This document shows positions 51,071-60,140 of a stretch of 64,000 nucleotides of DNA, one piece after another. The DNA is from Peptostreptococcus porci (GTDB taxonomy: Bacteria; Bacillota; Clostridia; Peptostreptococcales; Peptostreptococcaceae), in assembly GCF_009695815.1 (NCBI RefSeq), contig NZ_VUNE01000001.1, forward strand, positions 682,001 to 746,000, read 5' to 3'. Both the position numbers and the translations under genes were made by a program. The notes beneath the pieces were generated by a model. That model was not told where the DNA came from and ran no database searches. It saw nothing but the letters and a program-made list of their open reading frames with translations. Position 1 is the stretch's first letter; the number at the start of each line of letters is the position of its first letter.

Positions 51071-54000
51071 ATGAAGAAAATTATTATTTTATTTAGTTCT
51101 TTGATAGTATCTTTTTCGTTGTTGTTTTTTTATAGTAATTATAAATTGAACGCAATGGATTCGGCTGTTACTAACGAGCAAGAATTAATAAATGCCATTA
51201 ATGGTAATAATAATGTCGTTCTGTCAAATGACATTACGATATCGGGTGCAATTACCATTCCAAGCTCGTATACAGGCACGATTAAATCAGATGGAACTAC
51301 TAGAACTCTAAAATTATCGGCTAATTTTAGTGAAGAAAATATGTTTGTAGTAAAGACTGGTGCGAAGCCAATGTTTGAAAATCTGACTTTTGATGGTACT
51401 GAAAGAGGTAGAATTTTAGATGTTGAATCTAATTCAGAAGTCACAATTGCAAACAGTAAGCTTTCAAATGCCTCTACAGAGCAATTTTTGAAAAAGCTTG
51501 AAAATAATGTAAACAAACAGCGTTATCAGGGTGGTGCAATTTACCTTTCACATTCAACTTTAAACCTTGACAATGTGATATTTGACTCAAACCATACAAA
51601 ATTGGAAACGCCAAAACCAGAAAAAGAGGGTGATCCAGGCATTGCGGGTCATGGAGGTGCAATTTACTCTGCGACATCTGTCATCAATGTTAAGGGTGGA
51701 AGTTTTATCAATAACTACACTGGTGTTACCGTTGGTGGAAAAGGTACAAACGGAGAAGGTGGGGCTATTAAACTTGATGGTGGTTCCGAATTGAATATTA
51801 ATATTGATTCAGATACGAGAACGACATTTGATGGCAACCACGTTTACAAAAGTGAGGCAAATGTAGGTGGATTGCAAGGTGGCGCAATAGAAATTACTCA
51901 TTCTACGGCAAAGATTAATAATACGGATTTTATTGTAAAGGGTGGATTTGACACTGGAGGTGCAATAAAATTTGAAGGTGCTGGGACTAAAGAAAATCAC
52001 AATAAAATAACGAATTCGACATTTAAGCTAGTTGGTGGACAACTACCACAAACTCCTGAGGAATCGACATATTTTGGTACTTCAGGTGGAGCTATAATGA
52101 CTGAAAATTCTTTTTTGACAGTAGAAAAATCAACGTTTGATACTGATACGTCAAAAGGTGTTCCAGCTGTTGCTTTTGCTGGTGGATTTATCGATGTTGT
52201 AGGTAGTGGAGAATTTAATCTTTTTGATTCTGCTCTAAGAGGAAACGGACAACTTTGGAATAAACCTCAGTTGAGTACTGCAAAATACGGTGGTGCAATT
52301 GCGTTTGAAAATGGTGCGTCAGCCAAGGCACATATAAAGGATACAAAATTTAATGAATTTACTGTTGACCATACTGGTGGAGTTATTTCAGTAGGTCATA
52401 GAAAGGGTGCATCAGAAGAATTAGGTGAAACTACTGTAGATTTAACTTTGGAAAACTCAACTCTAGATGGTGCGAGAGCATATACGTATGGTGCCAATTC
52501 AGCTGGAGCTGGATTATATATCAGCAAAGGTTCTAATGTCGTAATAAAGCGCGGAACAATATCTAATATGCTAGCAAATTACGGCGGTGCTGTATATAAT
52601 ATGGGAAGTTTGACTCTTGATGACAACGCCAATCTAAGTGGAAACTTTGCTACACAGATGGCTGGTGGTATCTATAATGACGGATATTTAAATATACATA
52701 GTGCTAATTTAAACAATAATCAGAAAACAAATGATGCTACCTTTTCTGGTGGAAACCATCAATATTCCCCTGGTGAACATTCTGGAGGCACAATTTATGC
52801 AAAGCAAAATGTTATAATTGGAACTGATGCGAGTTTTTCAACAGTGGCGAAGCATGATGTTAGAGTGATTGACGGTCAATCAAGTGTAATATTGAGTGGA
52901 CCTAGAAATTCTCAGGTAAATGTAAGCATAAGTGAAACCGAAAGTACAGCGGGAACTGGAGCCTATAGTAAAGGCTTTGGAGAAGACGCTCACAGACACG
53001 TCGGATATCTTGTTGGGAAGGAATTGATTTCAAAAGACTTGAAAGCAAGCTACATTCCTGATGAAATGGCTCAAAGTTATGAACCTAATCTGGAAGATGC
53101 AAAGAATTTCCATTATGTTTCAAATACTGTAGAGCCTGAAAAAATTGCTGCATTTAATGATCATGAAGGAACTGGATTGTGGGATTATGTATACAATCCA
53201 GAAAACAAAACCGTTGTTCTTGGACAGAGAGCAAAGCTTGTTTATCATACAAACCATGAATCGGCAACTATACAAAATGGAATTGTTGACAATGCTCCTG
53301 CAGGTCAAAAATTAGAGCAGATTTATACTTTTTATGAGTCTGGAGATAGTGCACCTAAAGTTTCTATAAATAACGAACCAGCAGTGGATTTAACGGTTAT
53401 TAGCGAAGTTCCTCAACTTACTATTGGAGATAAGGATTACAAATTCCTAAATTGGTATAACTCTGATTTAAATGGAAAGCCTCTGTATAATTTAGTAGAT
53501 AATACTCCTACAGATGATAAAAAATATGACTTTAATAACTCAACTTTTACAAAAACATGGCATGAAAATTCTACAGAGGAAATCAAAGATATTTTGAATT
53601 ATGAAAGTAGAAATACATTAGATACTTTTGCCGTATATAAAGAAGAAACAATAAAGGTAGAGGGTAAGAAAACTTGGGATGATGCAGAAGATAACGATGG
53701 AAAAAGACCAGAGAGCATCACTATTATTTTAAAGGCTGATGGAGTTGAAAAAGATAGAAAGACAGTTACTAGTGATAATTGGAGTTGGATATTTGACAAC
53801 CTTGAAAAGTCTAAAAATGGAAAAGATATAGTGTATACAATAGATGAAGTGGATGTATTAAACTATACAAAAGAAATAAATGGGTTTAATGTTATTAATA
53901 AATATACTCCTGAAACAATCAATATACCTGTAAAGAAAATATGGGACGATGCAGGTAATAAAGATAGTAAGAGACCTAATAAGATAATATTTAAACTTAA

Positions 54001-55612
54001 AAATGGTAGTGAAATAGTTAAATCTAAAGAATTAACCAATCAAAATGTTTCTGGAGATGATGCAAATACTTGGATAGCAACATTTGAAGATGTACCAAAA
54101 TACAAAAACAAAAAAGCTATAACATACACTGTAGAAGAAGTAGAACTACCTGATGGATATATTTCCAGTAAAAATGTAGAAAGCATATCTAGTGATTCTG
54201 AAGAGGCTGTGAGAGAAGGATTTGTTGTGACAAACAAGTACACTTCTTCTGAGCCTGTTGTTGAAAAAACATCAGTATCAGTTCGGAAAGTATGGGAGCA
54301 TGGAGACAATCCGGAAGCAAATAGACCAACTGAAGCAAAAGTACAGCTACAGAAGGAAGTAAATGGCGAAAGAGTTGATGTGGGTGATCCAGTCGTTCTT
54401 TCAAATGCTAATCTTCAATATACATTTAGCGAATTACCTATCAAGGATGAAAACGGACTAGAAATAAACTATTTTGTAAAAGAAATAGACGTAACAAAAG
54501 AATATAAATCAGAAATTACTGGAGACAAGGCTAATGGATATGTAATAACTAATACATATAATCCTACCAACCCGACAGAACCAACTGACCCAGTTACACC
54601 AGATAACCCACCAGTTGTAGAAAAAACATCGGTATCAGTTCAGAAGATATGGGAGCATGGAGAAAATCCAATAGATAAAAGACCTACTAAAATAAAGGTT
54701 ACTCTTCTTGCAAATGATGTTGAAAAAGAAACAAAAACAATTGGAGCAGATGAAGAGGGGAATTGGAAAATCAGTTTCGAAAATTTAGATAAATATGACA
54801 GTGAAAAGAGTGAAATAAACTACACTGTAAAAGAAATAGACGTGCCAAAAGAATATAAATCAGAAATTACTGGAGATAAGGCTAATGGATATGTAATAAC
54901 AAACACATATAATTCTACTAAGCCAGTTACACCTGAAAATCCGTCAGATGAAAAGGAAAAAATTTCAATAAGCGTAGTAAAGCAATGGGAAGACAGAGGT
55001 AACGAAACTAAAAGACCAAATAACATAGAGATAAAGCTATTTTCAAATAATGTAGAAAAGTCGACTATAATAATCTCTCCGGATGCAAGTGGAAACTGGA
55101 AGCATACATTTAATGATTTAGAAAAAAATGGTGAGTCAGGTAATCCAATTGAATACACTATTAAAGAAATAAAAGTACCAAATGGTTATACTTCTGTAGT
55201 TACAGGTGATCAATCAAAAGGTTTTGTGATAACAAATAAGTATACTAATAATACTCAAGGAAATTCTGAAAAACCAAATGATGATAATCCTTCATCGGGT
55301 ACACCGTCAACGTCAACAAATATAACCCCTGGTACAATAGGAACAGTGCCTCCAAAGAAAGAAAATCAAAACCCAAATGATCCAAAGCAGAAAGAAGAAA
55401 ATCAGGAAAAGTCTAATTCAGATAATTCTAAAAATCAAAAGGAATCCAATGATGAATCTGCAAAAGAACAGGTGTTAACTGAGGATAATATAAGTAAAAA
55501 CAGTAAATTGCCTCAGACTGGAGATAGCAATATTGAACAAAACATTGCGATTTCACTATTGGTTTTATCTGGTGCGTTAGTATTTGCAGATAGAAAGAGA
55601 TCAAAAAATTAA
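51071..55612 (+). CDS. Large LPxTG surface adhesin: beta-helix domain plus five Cna-B domains
   Basis: A 1513-residue exported protein. After a signal peptide (about residues 1-30), residues ~30-640 form a right-handed beta-helix with recurring GGAI(Y/K/E) and GGAV turns, like pectate-lyase-fold adhesins. Residues ~715-850 look like a small InlB-repeat-type beta domain. Five Cna-B-type domains follow (starting near 856, 950, 1062, 1180 and 1295), each with V.K.W, YT(V/I).E and (I/V)TN.Y signatures whose Lys, Glu and Asn can form internal isopeptide bonds. A charged Asn/Pro/Lys spacer precedes LPQTG at residue 1480, a hydrophobic helix and a basic tail. ATG 51071 follows AAGGGG. It is probably an adhesin on a rigid stalk, wall-linked by a sortase encoded elsewhere. 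Confidence 0.9.
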   Translation: MKKIIILFSSLIVSFSLLFFYSNYKLNAMDSAVTNEQELINAINGNNNVVLSNDITISGAITIPSSYTGTIKSDGTTRTLKLSANFSEENMFVVKTGAKPMFENLTFDGTERGRILDVESNSEVTIANSKLSNASTEQFLKKLENNVNKQRYQGGAIYLSHSTLNLDNVIFDSNHTKLETPKPEKEGDPGIAGHGGAIYSATSVINVKGGSFINNYTGVTVGGKGTNGEGGAIKLDGGSELNINIDSDTRTTFDGNHVYKSEANVGGLQGGAIEITHSTAKINNTDFIVKGGFDTGGAIKFEGAGTKENHNKITNSTFKLVGGQLPQTPEESTYFGTSGGAIMTENSFLTVEKSTFDTDTSKGVPAVAFAGGFIDVVGSGEFNLFDSALRGNGQLWNKPQLSTAKYGGAIAFENGASAKAHIKDTKFNEFTVDHTGGVISVGHRKGASEELGETTVDLTLENSTLDGARAYTYGANSAGAGLYISKGSNVVIKRGTISNMLANYGGAVYNMGSLTLDDNANLSGNFATQMAGGIYNDGYLNIHSANLNNNQKTNDATFSGGNHQYSPGEHSGGTIYAKQNVIIGTDASFSTVAKHDVRVIDGQSSVILSGPRNSQVNVSISETESTAGTGAYSKGFGEDAHRHVGYLVGKELISKDLKASYIPDEMAQSYEPNLEDAKNFHYVSNTVEPEKIAAFNDHEGTGLWDYVYNPENKTVVLGQRAKLVYHTNHESATIQNGIVDNAPAGQKLEQIYTFYESGDSAPKVSINNEPAVDLTVISEVPQLTIGDKDYKFLNWYNSDLNGKPLYNLVDNTPTDDKKYDFNNSTFTKTWHENSTEEIKDILNYESRNTLDTFAVYKEETIKVEGKKTWDDAEDNDGKRPESITIILKADGVEKDRKTVTSDNWSWIFDNLEKSKNGKDIVYTIDEVDVLNYTKEINGFNVINKYTPETINIPVKKIWDDAGNKDSKRPNKIIFKLKNGSEIVKSKELTNQNVSGDDANTWIATFEDVPKYKNKKAITYTVEEVELPDGYISSKNVESISSDSEEAVREGFVVTNKYTSSEPVVEKTSVSVRKVWEHGDNPEANRPTEAKVQLQKEVNGERVDVGDPVVLSNANLQYTFSELPIKDENGLEINYFVKEIDVTKEYKSEITGDKANGYVITNTYNPTNPTEPTDPVTPDNPPVVEKTSVSVQKIWEHGENPIDKRPTKIKVTLLANDVEKETKTIGADEEGNWKISFENLDKYDSEKSEINYTVKEIDVPKEYKSEITGDKANGYVITNTYNSTKPVTPENPSDEKEKISISVVKQWEDRGNETKRPNNIEIKLFSNNVEKSTIIISPDASGNWKHTFNDLEKNGESGNPIEYTIKEIKVPNGYTSVVTGDQSKGFVITNKYTNNTQGNSEKPNDDNPSSGTPSTSTNITPGTIGTVPPKKENQNPNDPKQKEENQEKSNSDNSKNQKESNDESAKEQVLTEDNISKNSKLPQTGDSNIEQNIAISLLVLSGALVFADRKRSKN
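54257..54908 (+). repeat. Near-identical tandem Cna-B repeat DNA (domains 3 and 4)
   Basis: The DNA of the third and fourth Cna-B domains repeats at an offset of about 351-357 bp. Stretches such as 54484-54560 and 54835-54911 differ at only a few positions, much closer than the other domains, pointing to recent duplication and a possible site of recombination that would change stalk length. Confidence 0.75.
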
Positions 55613-55647
55613 TATACAAATATTGTGCAAAAACTATTATCAAAGTA

Positions 55648-55676
55648 TTGACTTTTGAACGTATTATAGATATAAT
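55648..55676 (+). promoter_or_regulatory. Promoter of rplS
   Basis: TTGACT (55648-55653), a 17-bp spacer and TATAAT (55671-55676), near-consensus. It gives rplS its own transcription, needed because the gene is cut off from the trmD operon. Confidence 0.8.
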
Positions 55677-55684
55677 ATAGTAGT

Positions 55685-55748
55685 TATTGAGTACGGGCGT
55701 ACCTCTTTTACGATGGTCAGTATTTATGTACGTCTATGATTAGGAGGA
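55685..55748 (+). ncRNA. Candidate L19 (rplS) leader RNA
   Basis: The ~65-nt leader between promoter and rplS is unusually rich in self-complementary pieces for this DNA: GTACGGGCGTACC, later GATGGTC and GTACGTC, so that GTAC/GTAC and ACC/GGT pairings can build a compact fold before AGGAGG. An autoregulatory L19 leader is known in low-GC Gram-positives; whether this matches it needs a covariance-model search. Confidence 0.4.
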
Positions 55749-55752
55749 AAAA

Positions 55753-56106
55753 ATGAACGAATTAATTAAAGCTATTGAAGCAGAACACATTAAGAACGAT
55801 GTTCCAAATTTTGGACCAGGGGACACAGTAAAGGTACACGTTAAGATTATCGAAGGTAAGAGAGAAAGAATCCAGGTTTTTGAAGGTGTTGTACTAAAAA
55901 GACAAGGTGGAGGAGTTAGAGAAACTTTCACAGTTAGAAAAATATCTTTCGGTGTTGGAGTAGAAAGAACTTTCCCAGTTCACTCACCAAAGGTAGAAAA
56001 AATTGAAGTTACTAGATTCGGTAAGGTTAGAAGAGCTAAGATCAACTACTTAAGAGGTAGAGTTGGTAAGGCTGCTAAGATCAAAGAAGCTAGAAACAAA
56101 AGATAA
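55753..56106 (+). CDS. rplS: 50S ribosomal protein L19
   Basis: A 117-residue large-subunit protein at the subunit interface, with the [19 protein letters not shown] segment (about residues 24-42) and the terminal [21 protein letters not shown] precedes the ATG. It normally follows trmD; here it has its own promoter and terminator after the surface-protein island. Confidence 0.98.
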   Translation: MNELIKAIEAEHIKNDVPNFGPGDTVKVHVKIIEGKRERIQVFEGVVLKRQGGGVRETFTVRKISFGVGVERTFPVHSPKVEKIEVTRFGKVRRAKINYLRGRVGKAAKIKEARNKR

Positions 56107-56124
56107 TCAGTATATTTGTAAATT

Positions 56125-56152
56125 AGGGTGTCTTTATAGACATCCTTTTTTT
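56125..56152 (+). terminator. Terminator after rplS
   Basis: GGGTGTCT pairs with AGACATCC (one G-U) around a TTAT loop, followed by seven Ts. Confidence 0.88.
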
Positions 56153-56169
56153 CGAGAGGAAGTGAAAAT

Positions 56170-57078
56170 ATGAGTTATAATGAAGAGTATTTAAAAGATG
56201 ACAATTTGAATATAAACTGGTATCCAGGACATATGAAAAAGACTAGAGAGCTGGTACAAAACAATTTAAAGCTAGTCGATATTGTAATTGAGCTACTAGA
56301 TGCGAGAATACCATTTAGCAGTAAAAATCCTGAAATAGATAAAATCGTTGGGGATAAGCCTAGGGTGGTATTACTGAATAAGTCTGATATGTGTGAGAGA
56401 AAAGATCTCGATGAATGGATTAGATATTATGAGAAGCAAGGAATTAAGGCAATTCCTATTAATGCGATGAATGGACAAGGAATAAATAAGGTCATTTCTG
56501 AGTGTGGAGTTCAAACAAAGGAGATGATGGAAAAGTTTAATGAGAAAGGAAGAAAAGCCAGAGGAATTAGACTTATGATAGTCGGTGTTCCAAATGTTGG
56601 TAAATCTTCACTAATAAATAAATTGTCTGGAAGAAGAAGTACGCAAACTGGTGACAGACCAGGTGTGACAAAAGGGAAGCAATGGGTTAAAATAAGAGGA
56701 AATATGGAGTTGTTGGATACTCCAGGAATTCTTTGGCCAAAATTCGAGGATCAGGAGGTCGCTCTTAATCTTGCTTTTACGAGAGCAATAAAAGATGAAA
56801 TTCTCGACGTTGAAACTTTGGGATTGAGGCTGATTGAAAAATTGCAAAAGATTGCACCTGAAAAACTTTGCGAAAGATATAAATTGGATTCAGTCGCTGA
56901 AACACCACTTGAAACGATGGAAGCAATAGGTAGAAAAAGAGGCTTTATAATGGGAAATAAGGAGCTTGATTATACAAGAATTGCAACCACAGTATTAAAC
57001 GAGTTTAGAGATGGAAAAATTGGAAAGATAGTATTGGAAAAACCGTTCGATTTCAGCGAAGGTAAAGTGATTGAGTAA
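56170..57078 (+). CDS. rbgA: Ribosome biogenesis GTPase RbgA (YlqF)
   Basis: Assembles the 50S subunit late in maturation. The 302-residue protein has the circularly permuted GTPase order: G4 LLNKSD near residue 70 comes before G1 GVPNVGKSS near 139 and G3 DTPG near 178. The N-terminal NWYPGHMKKT is the RbgA signature and the C-terminal domain carries the RNA-binding ANTAR-like helices. GAGGAAGTG precedes ATG 56170. rplS-rbgA-rnhB is a conserved order. Confidence 0.96.
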   Translation: MSYNEEYLKDDNLNINWYPGHMKKTRELVQNNLKLVDIVIELLDARIPFSSKNPEIDKIVGDKPRVVLLNKSDMCERKDLDEWIRYYEKQGIKAIPINAMNGQGINKVISECGVQTKEMMEKFNEKGRKARGIRLMIVGVPNVGKSSLINKLSGRRSTQTGDRPGVTKGKQWVKIRGNMELLDTPGILWPKFEDQEVALNLAFTRAIKDEILDVETLGLRLIEKLQKIAPEKLCERYKLDSVAETPLETMEAIGRKRGFIMGNKELDYTRIATTVLNEFRDGKIGKIVLEKPFDFSEGKVIE

Positions 57079-57148
57079 TGAAATTAATATTGAGATTGTT
57101 GACAAGCAAATTAAATGAATAAATTAATGGAAGGTAGTGGGGCAAATT

Positions 57149-58057
57149 ATGGATAAGAAGCTACTTGATGAACTGACAAAAGAATATAGCAATATTTTCA
57201 ATTCAGATGATGAGTCAAAATCGTATAAATCTATTAAGGTATCTGCAGTTAAGGAATTGTATAATTCGATTTCTTTAGATACGATTAACGATAATGATAC
57301 AAGTGCTTATTTGGCACTGATTGATCGATTTGCTGATTGCGTAAAAGATGATGATAGAAAATCTGTAATTGATATTGCTCAAAAAATTGAGACAAAAAAA
57401 CAAAAATATCTGGCTGAAATAAATAGACTAGATAAGCTTAACCAATATGAGAATAAAGCGAGACAAAATGGTTTCGAGATAATTGGTGGAGTTGACGAGG
57501 CAGGACGAGGTCCATTGGCAGGACCGGTGGTTGCTGCAGTTGTTGTTTTCAAAGATTCAATAAGAATAAACAAGATAAATGATTCAAAAAAGATTTCCGA
57601 GAAAAATAGAGAAGAGCTATTTGATATCATTAAAGAGAAAGCATATGATTATGGGATTGGCATTGCTACTCCTGATGAAATCGACGAGCATAATATTCTA
57701 AATGCCACATATATTGCTATGAAAAGGGCGATTGATAAATTGAAACATAAGCCTGACTATCTGATAAATGATGCTGTTATTATACCGAACATGGATATGA
57801 AGCAGGAATCTCTAATAAAAGGAGATGCAAAATCAATTTCAATAGCATCAGCAAGTATTTTGGCTAAAGTGACGAGAGATAGGATGATGTACGAGTATGA
57901 TAAAAGGTTCCCAGAGTACAATTTTTCATCAAATAAGGGCTATGGAACAGAGGGTCATTATGAGGCGATAAAAAAATATGGTATTACAAACATTCATAGA
58001 TTGAGTTTTCTAAAGAATTTTACAGAATTTTTCGATGAAAAAAATGTGAGAAAGTAG
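57149..58057 (+). CDS. rnhB: Ribonuclease HII with N-terminal extension
   Basis: Removes ribonucleotides from DNA and RNA from hybrids. The catalytic domain starts at GGVDEAGRGPLAGP (first Asp at residue 116) and includes DSKKIS, AIGIATPDEID and HxxHRLSF. About 110 residues precede it, longer than the ~70-residue N-terminal domain of Bacillus RNase HII; this part is charged and probably helical. ATG 57149 is chosen; the frame is open to GTG 57137, within the likely ribosome site GTGGGG. Confidence 0.94.
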   Translation: MDKKLLDELTKEYSNIFNSDDESKSYKSIKVSAVKELYNSISLDTINDNDTSAYLALIDRFADCVKDDDRKSVIDIAQKIETKKQKYLAEINRLDKLNQYENKARQNGFEIIGGVDEAGRGPLAGPVVAAVVVFKDSIRINKINDSKKISEKNREELFDIIKEKAYDYGIGIATPDEIDEHNILNATYIAMKRAIDKLKHKPDYLINDAVIIPNMDMKQESLIKGDAKSISIASASILAKVTRDRMMYEYDKRFPEYNFSSNKGYGTEGHYEAIKKYGITNIHRLSFLKNFTEFFDEKNVRK

Positions 58058-58104
58058 TATAATTATATTGGATGTAAATTTTATATATATAGAAGGTGAA
58101 TATT

Positions 58105-59160
58105 ATGAGTGAAAAAATAACTATGACTTATGATGAAGTTCTTAAAAATGCAAAAATTAAGTTTAATGGATCATGTAAGGTTTGTCGTGTATGTGACGGT
58201 ATTGCTTGTCGTGGTGAAGTACCAGGTATGGGTGGAAAAGGAACGGGAAATTCCTTTATAGAAAACGTCAAAGCTCTCGACAGATTAAAGATAAATATGA
58301 GGACAATTCACAATGTTGAAAATCCAGATACCTCTATAGAGCTTTTTGGTAGAAAGCTTGATTTACCTGTTATGGCAGCACCTATCACAGGTACTACCCT
58401 AAACATGGGCGGTCAGGTTACTGAAAAAGAGTATATTGAACCAGTTGTGGCTGGATGTAAAAATAAAAATACGATAGCTATGGTCGGTGATACAGCGATA
58501 CCTCAGTTCTTGCTGGATAATCTCGAAGTATTAGAGCAGTACGATGGCAATGGAATCGTATTTATTAAACCTTGGGAAAATGAGAATATTATAAGTAAAA
58601 TCAAGGCGGCAGAGAAAGCTGGTGCTATTGCCGTAGGTGTTGACATTGATGCTTGTGGTTTGATTACGTTGAATATTCATGGTACACCTGTAAAGGCAAA
58701 GTCTGTAGCTGAAATAAAAGAATTAGTTGAGTCAACAAATCTTCCTTTCATTTTGAAGGGAATTATGACACCGGACGAGGCTTTGATGGCAGTTGAGGCA
58801 GGAGTGTATGGTATCGTGGTGTCAAATCATGGTGGCAGAGTTCAAGATTACACACCGGGTACTGCGGATGTGTTAGAAGGTATTGCCAAAGCAGTTGACA
58901 AAAGAATAAAAGTGTTTGTTGATGGTGGTATTAGAACTGGTGTAGATGTTTTAAAAATGCTTGCACTTGGTGCAGATGCTTGTCTAATAGGGAGACCATT
59001 TGTAACAGCATCACTAGGAGGTCAGACTGATGGTGTTGAATTATATCTTGAAAGAGTAAAGGCCGATTTAGAAGGAGCTATGATATTGACTGGATGTCAA
59101 AACTTAGAATCAATAGACAAGCGTATTTTATTTGGCGATGACTGCTGTTGCTGTGGTTAA
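58105..59160 (+). CDS. FMN-dependent alpha-hydroxy acid dehydrogenase/oxidase family protein
   Basis: A 351-residue TIM-barrel flavoprotein of the lactate/glycolate oxidase family, clostridial branch. Barrel motifs are clear: MAAPITG (FMN loop), KPW, LKGIMTPDEA with the FMN lysine, SNHGGR with the catalytic His and Arg, and FVDGGIRTG and GADACLIGRPF for the phosphate. Two cysteine clusters stand out: CKVCRVCDGIAC at about residues 23-34 and DDCCCCG at the very C-terminus. The first is common in the anaerobic branch, the second is unusual. It probably oxidises a 2-hydroxy acid such as lactate, using an unknown acceptor. ATG 58105 has GAAGGTGA upstream. A glyoxalase gene follows 19 bp later. 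Confidence 0.85.
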   Translation: MSEKITMTYDEVLKNAKIKFNGSCKVCRVCDGIACRGEVPGMGGKGTGNSFIENVKALDRLKINMRTIHNVENPDTSIELFGRKLDLPVMAAPITGTTLNMGGQVTEKEYIEPVVAGCKNKNTIAMVGDTAIPQFLLDNLEVLEQYDGNGIVFIKPWENENIISKIKAAEKAGAIAVGVDIDACGLITLNIHGTPVKAKSVAEIKELVESTNLPFILKGIMTPDEALMAVEAGVYGIVVSNHGGRVQDYTPGTADVLEGIAKAVDKRIKVFVDGGIRTGVDVLKMLALGADACLIGRPFVTASLGGQTDGVELYLERVKADLEGAMILTGCQNLESIDKRILFGDDCCCCG

Positions 59161-59179
59161 AGAGAAGGAGGCAGATTTT

Positions 59180-59548
59180 ATGAGATTTTCACATTTTAAC
59201 TTTAATGTATTGGATCTAGAAAGAAGCTTGAAGTTTTACGATGAAAGCCTTGGCTTAAAGCCTGTAAAGGAAAAAGTAGCTGAAGATGGTACCTATAAAT
59301 TGATTTACCTTGGTGATGGTAAGACTGATTTTACTTTGGAATTGACTTGGCTAAAGGATAGAACCGAGCCATATAATCTTGGAGAATGCGAGTTCCATCT
59401 GGCATTTACTACTGATAAATACGATGAGGTATACCAGAAGCATAAAGATATGGGTATCGTTATATTTGAGAACGAAAAGATGGGAATATATTTCATTGTG
59501 GATCCTGACGGATACTGGATTGAAATATTGCCTGCGAATAGATTTTAA
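59180..59548 (+). CDS. gloA: Glyoxalase I-type protein (lactoylglutathione lyase family)
   Basis: A 122-residue vicinal-oxygen-chelate protein with the HFNFNVLDLERSLKFYDESLG opening (split across residues 4-24), ECEFHLAF and the C-terminal FIVDPDGYWIEILP with the metal-binding Glu. It fits GloA, which isomerises hemithioacetals of methylglyoxal. Anaerobes often lack glutathione, so another thiol may serve. ATG 59180 is chosen because AGGAGG (59166-59171) lies just before it; the frame runs back into the preceding gene. The pairing with a 2-hydroxy-acid oxidase suggests a methylglyoxal-to-lactate-to-pyruvate route. Confidence 0.85.
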   Translation: MRFSHFNFNVLDLERSLKFYDESLGLKPVKEKVAEDGTYKLIYLGDGKTDFTLELTWLKDRTEPYNLGECEFHLAFTTDKYDEVYQKHKDMGIVIFENEKMGIYFIVDPDGYWIEILPANRF

Positions 59549-59571
59549 AAATTAAATAATAGGTTGTTTAG

Positions 59572-59635
59572 CCATCACATTTCATATTTTTGATATAATA
59601 TCATTATTTTGTGAAATGTGGTGGTTTTATTTTGT
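59572..59635 (+). terminator. Terminator after the glyoxalase gene
   Basis: CCATCACATTTCA pairs perfectly with TGAAATGTGGTGG across an AT-rich loop, followed by TTTTATTTT. Confidence 0.85.
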
Positions 59636-59765
59636 CTATTTTTCTTATTTTTTGCCTATAATACATAAGGAGATTGAAATCATATAAATATAGTTAAAAA
59701 AATATTTAAAACTGAATTTTAGTCGATATTCGGCTATAAATAATCGTGTCGAGTGAGGAGTTTGT

Positions 59766-60140
59766 ATGCAAAAGCATTTAAGTAATTATGAAATAGGTAA
59801 AATTGGTGAGGATGCCGTATCATTGTATCTTGAACGGACGAACCACATTGTTTTGGAAAGGAATTATAGAAATAGGCTTGGAGAAATTGATATAATATTT
59901 GTCGATGGCAATACTCTAGTCTTTGGCGAGGTAAAAACTAGAACCTCTAACAAATTTGGAGAGCCAAGGGAAGCCATCGATAGGAGAAAAATTAATAAGA
60001 TATTGGCTGTTGCGAAAGTATATATATCAAATAAAAGAATTGTCAATGTAGACATAAGATTTGATGTTTTTGAGGTTATGTATCATCAGAGAAAAATAAA
60101 GCATATTAAAGATGCTTATATGGGTGGTGGTTTTCATTGA
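59766..60140 (+). CDS. yraN: YraN family protein (UPF0102), predicted endonuclease-like
   Basis: A 124-residue protein with the nuclease-like core G..GE..A..YLE, RNYRNRLGEIDII and LVFGEVKTRTS (Asp/Glu and E-x-K pattern of the PD-(D/E)XK fold). Family function is unproven; it lies next to comM and dprA in many bacteria, suggesting a role with incoming or branched DNA. GAGGAG precedes ATG 59766. Its stop overlaps the TTG start of comM by four bases. Confidence 0.9.
   Translation: MQKHLSNYEIGKIGEDAVSLYLERTNHIVLERNYRNRLGEIDIIFVDGNTLVFGEVKTRTSNKFGEPREAIDRRKINKILAVAKVYISNKRIVNVDIRFDVFEVMYHQRKIKHIKDAYMGGGFH

Noticed and set aside
54257-54911. Assembly duplication artefact in the adhesin gene
   Set aside because: The two copies differ by many substitutions outside the conserved stretches and by a small length change, so they are real diverged repeats.
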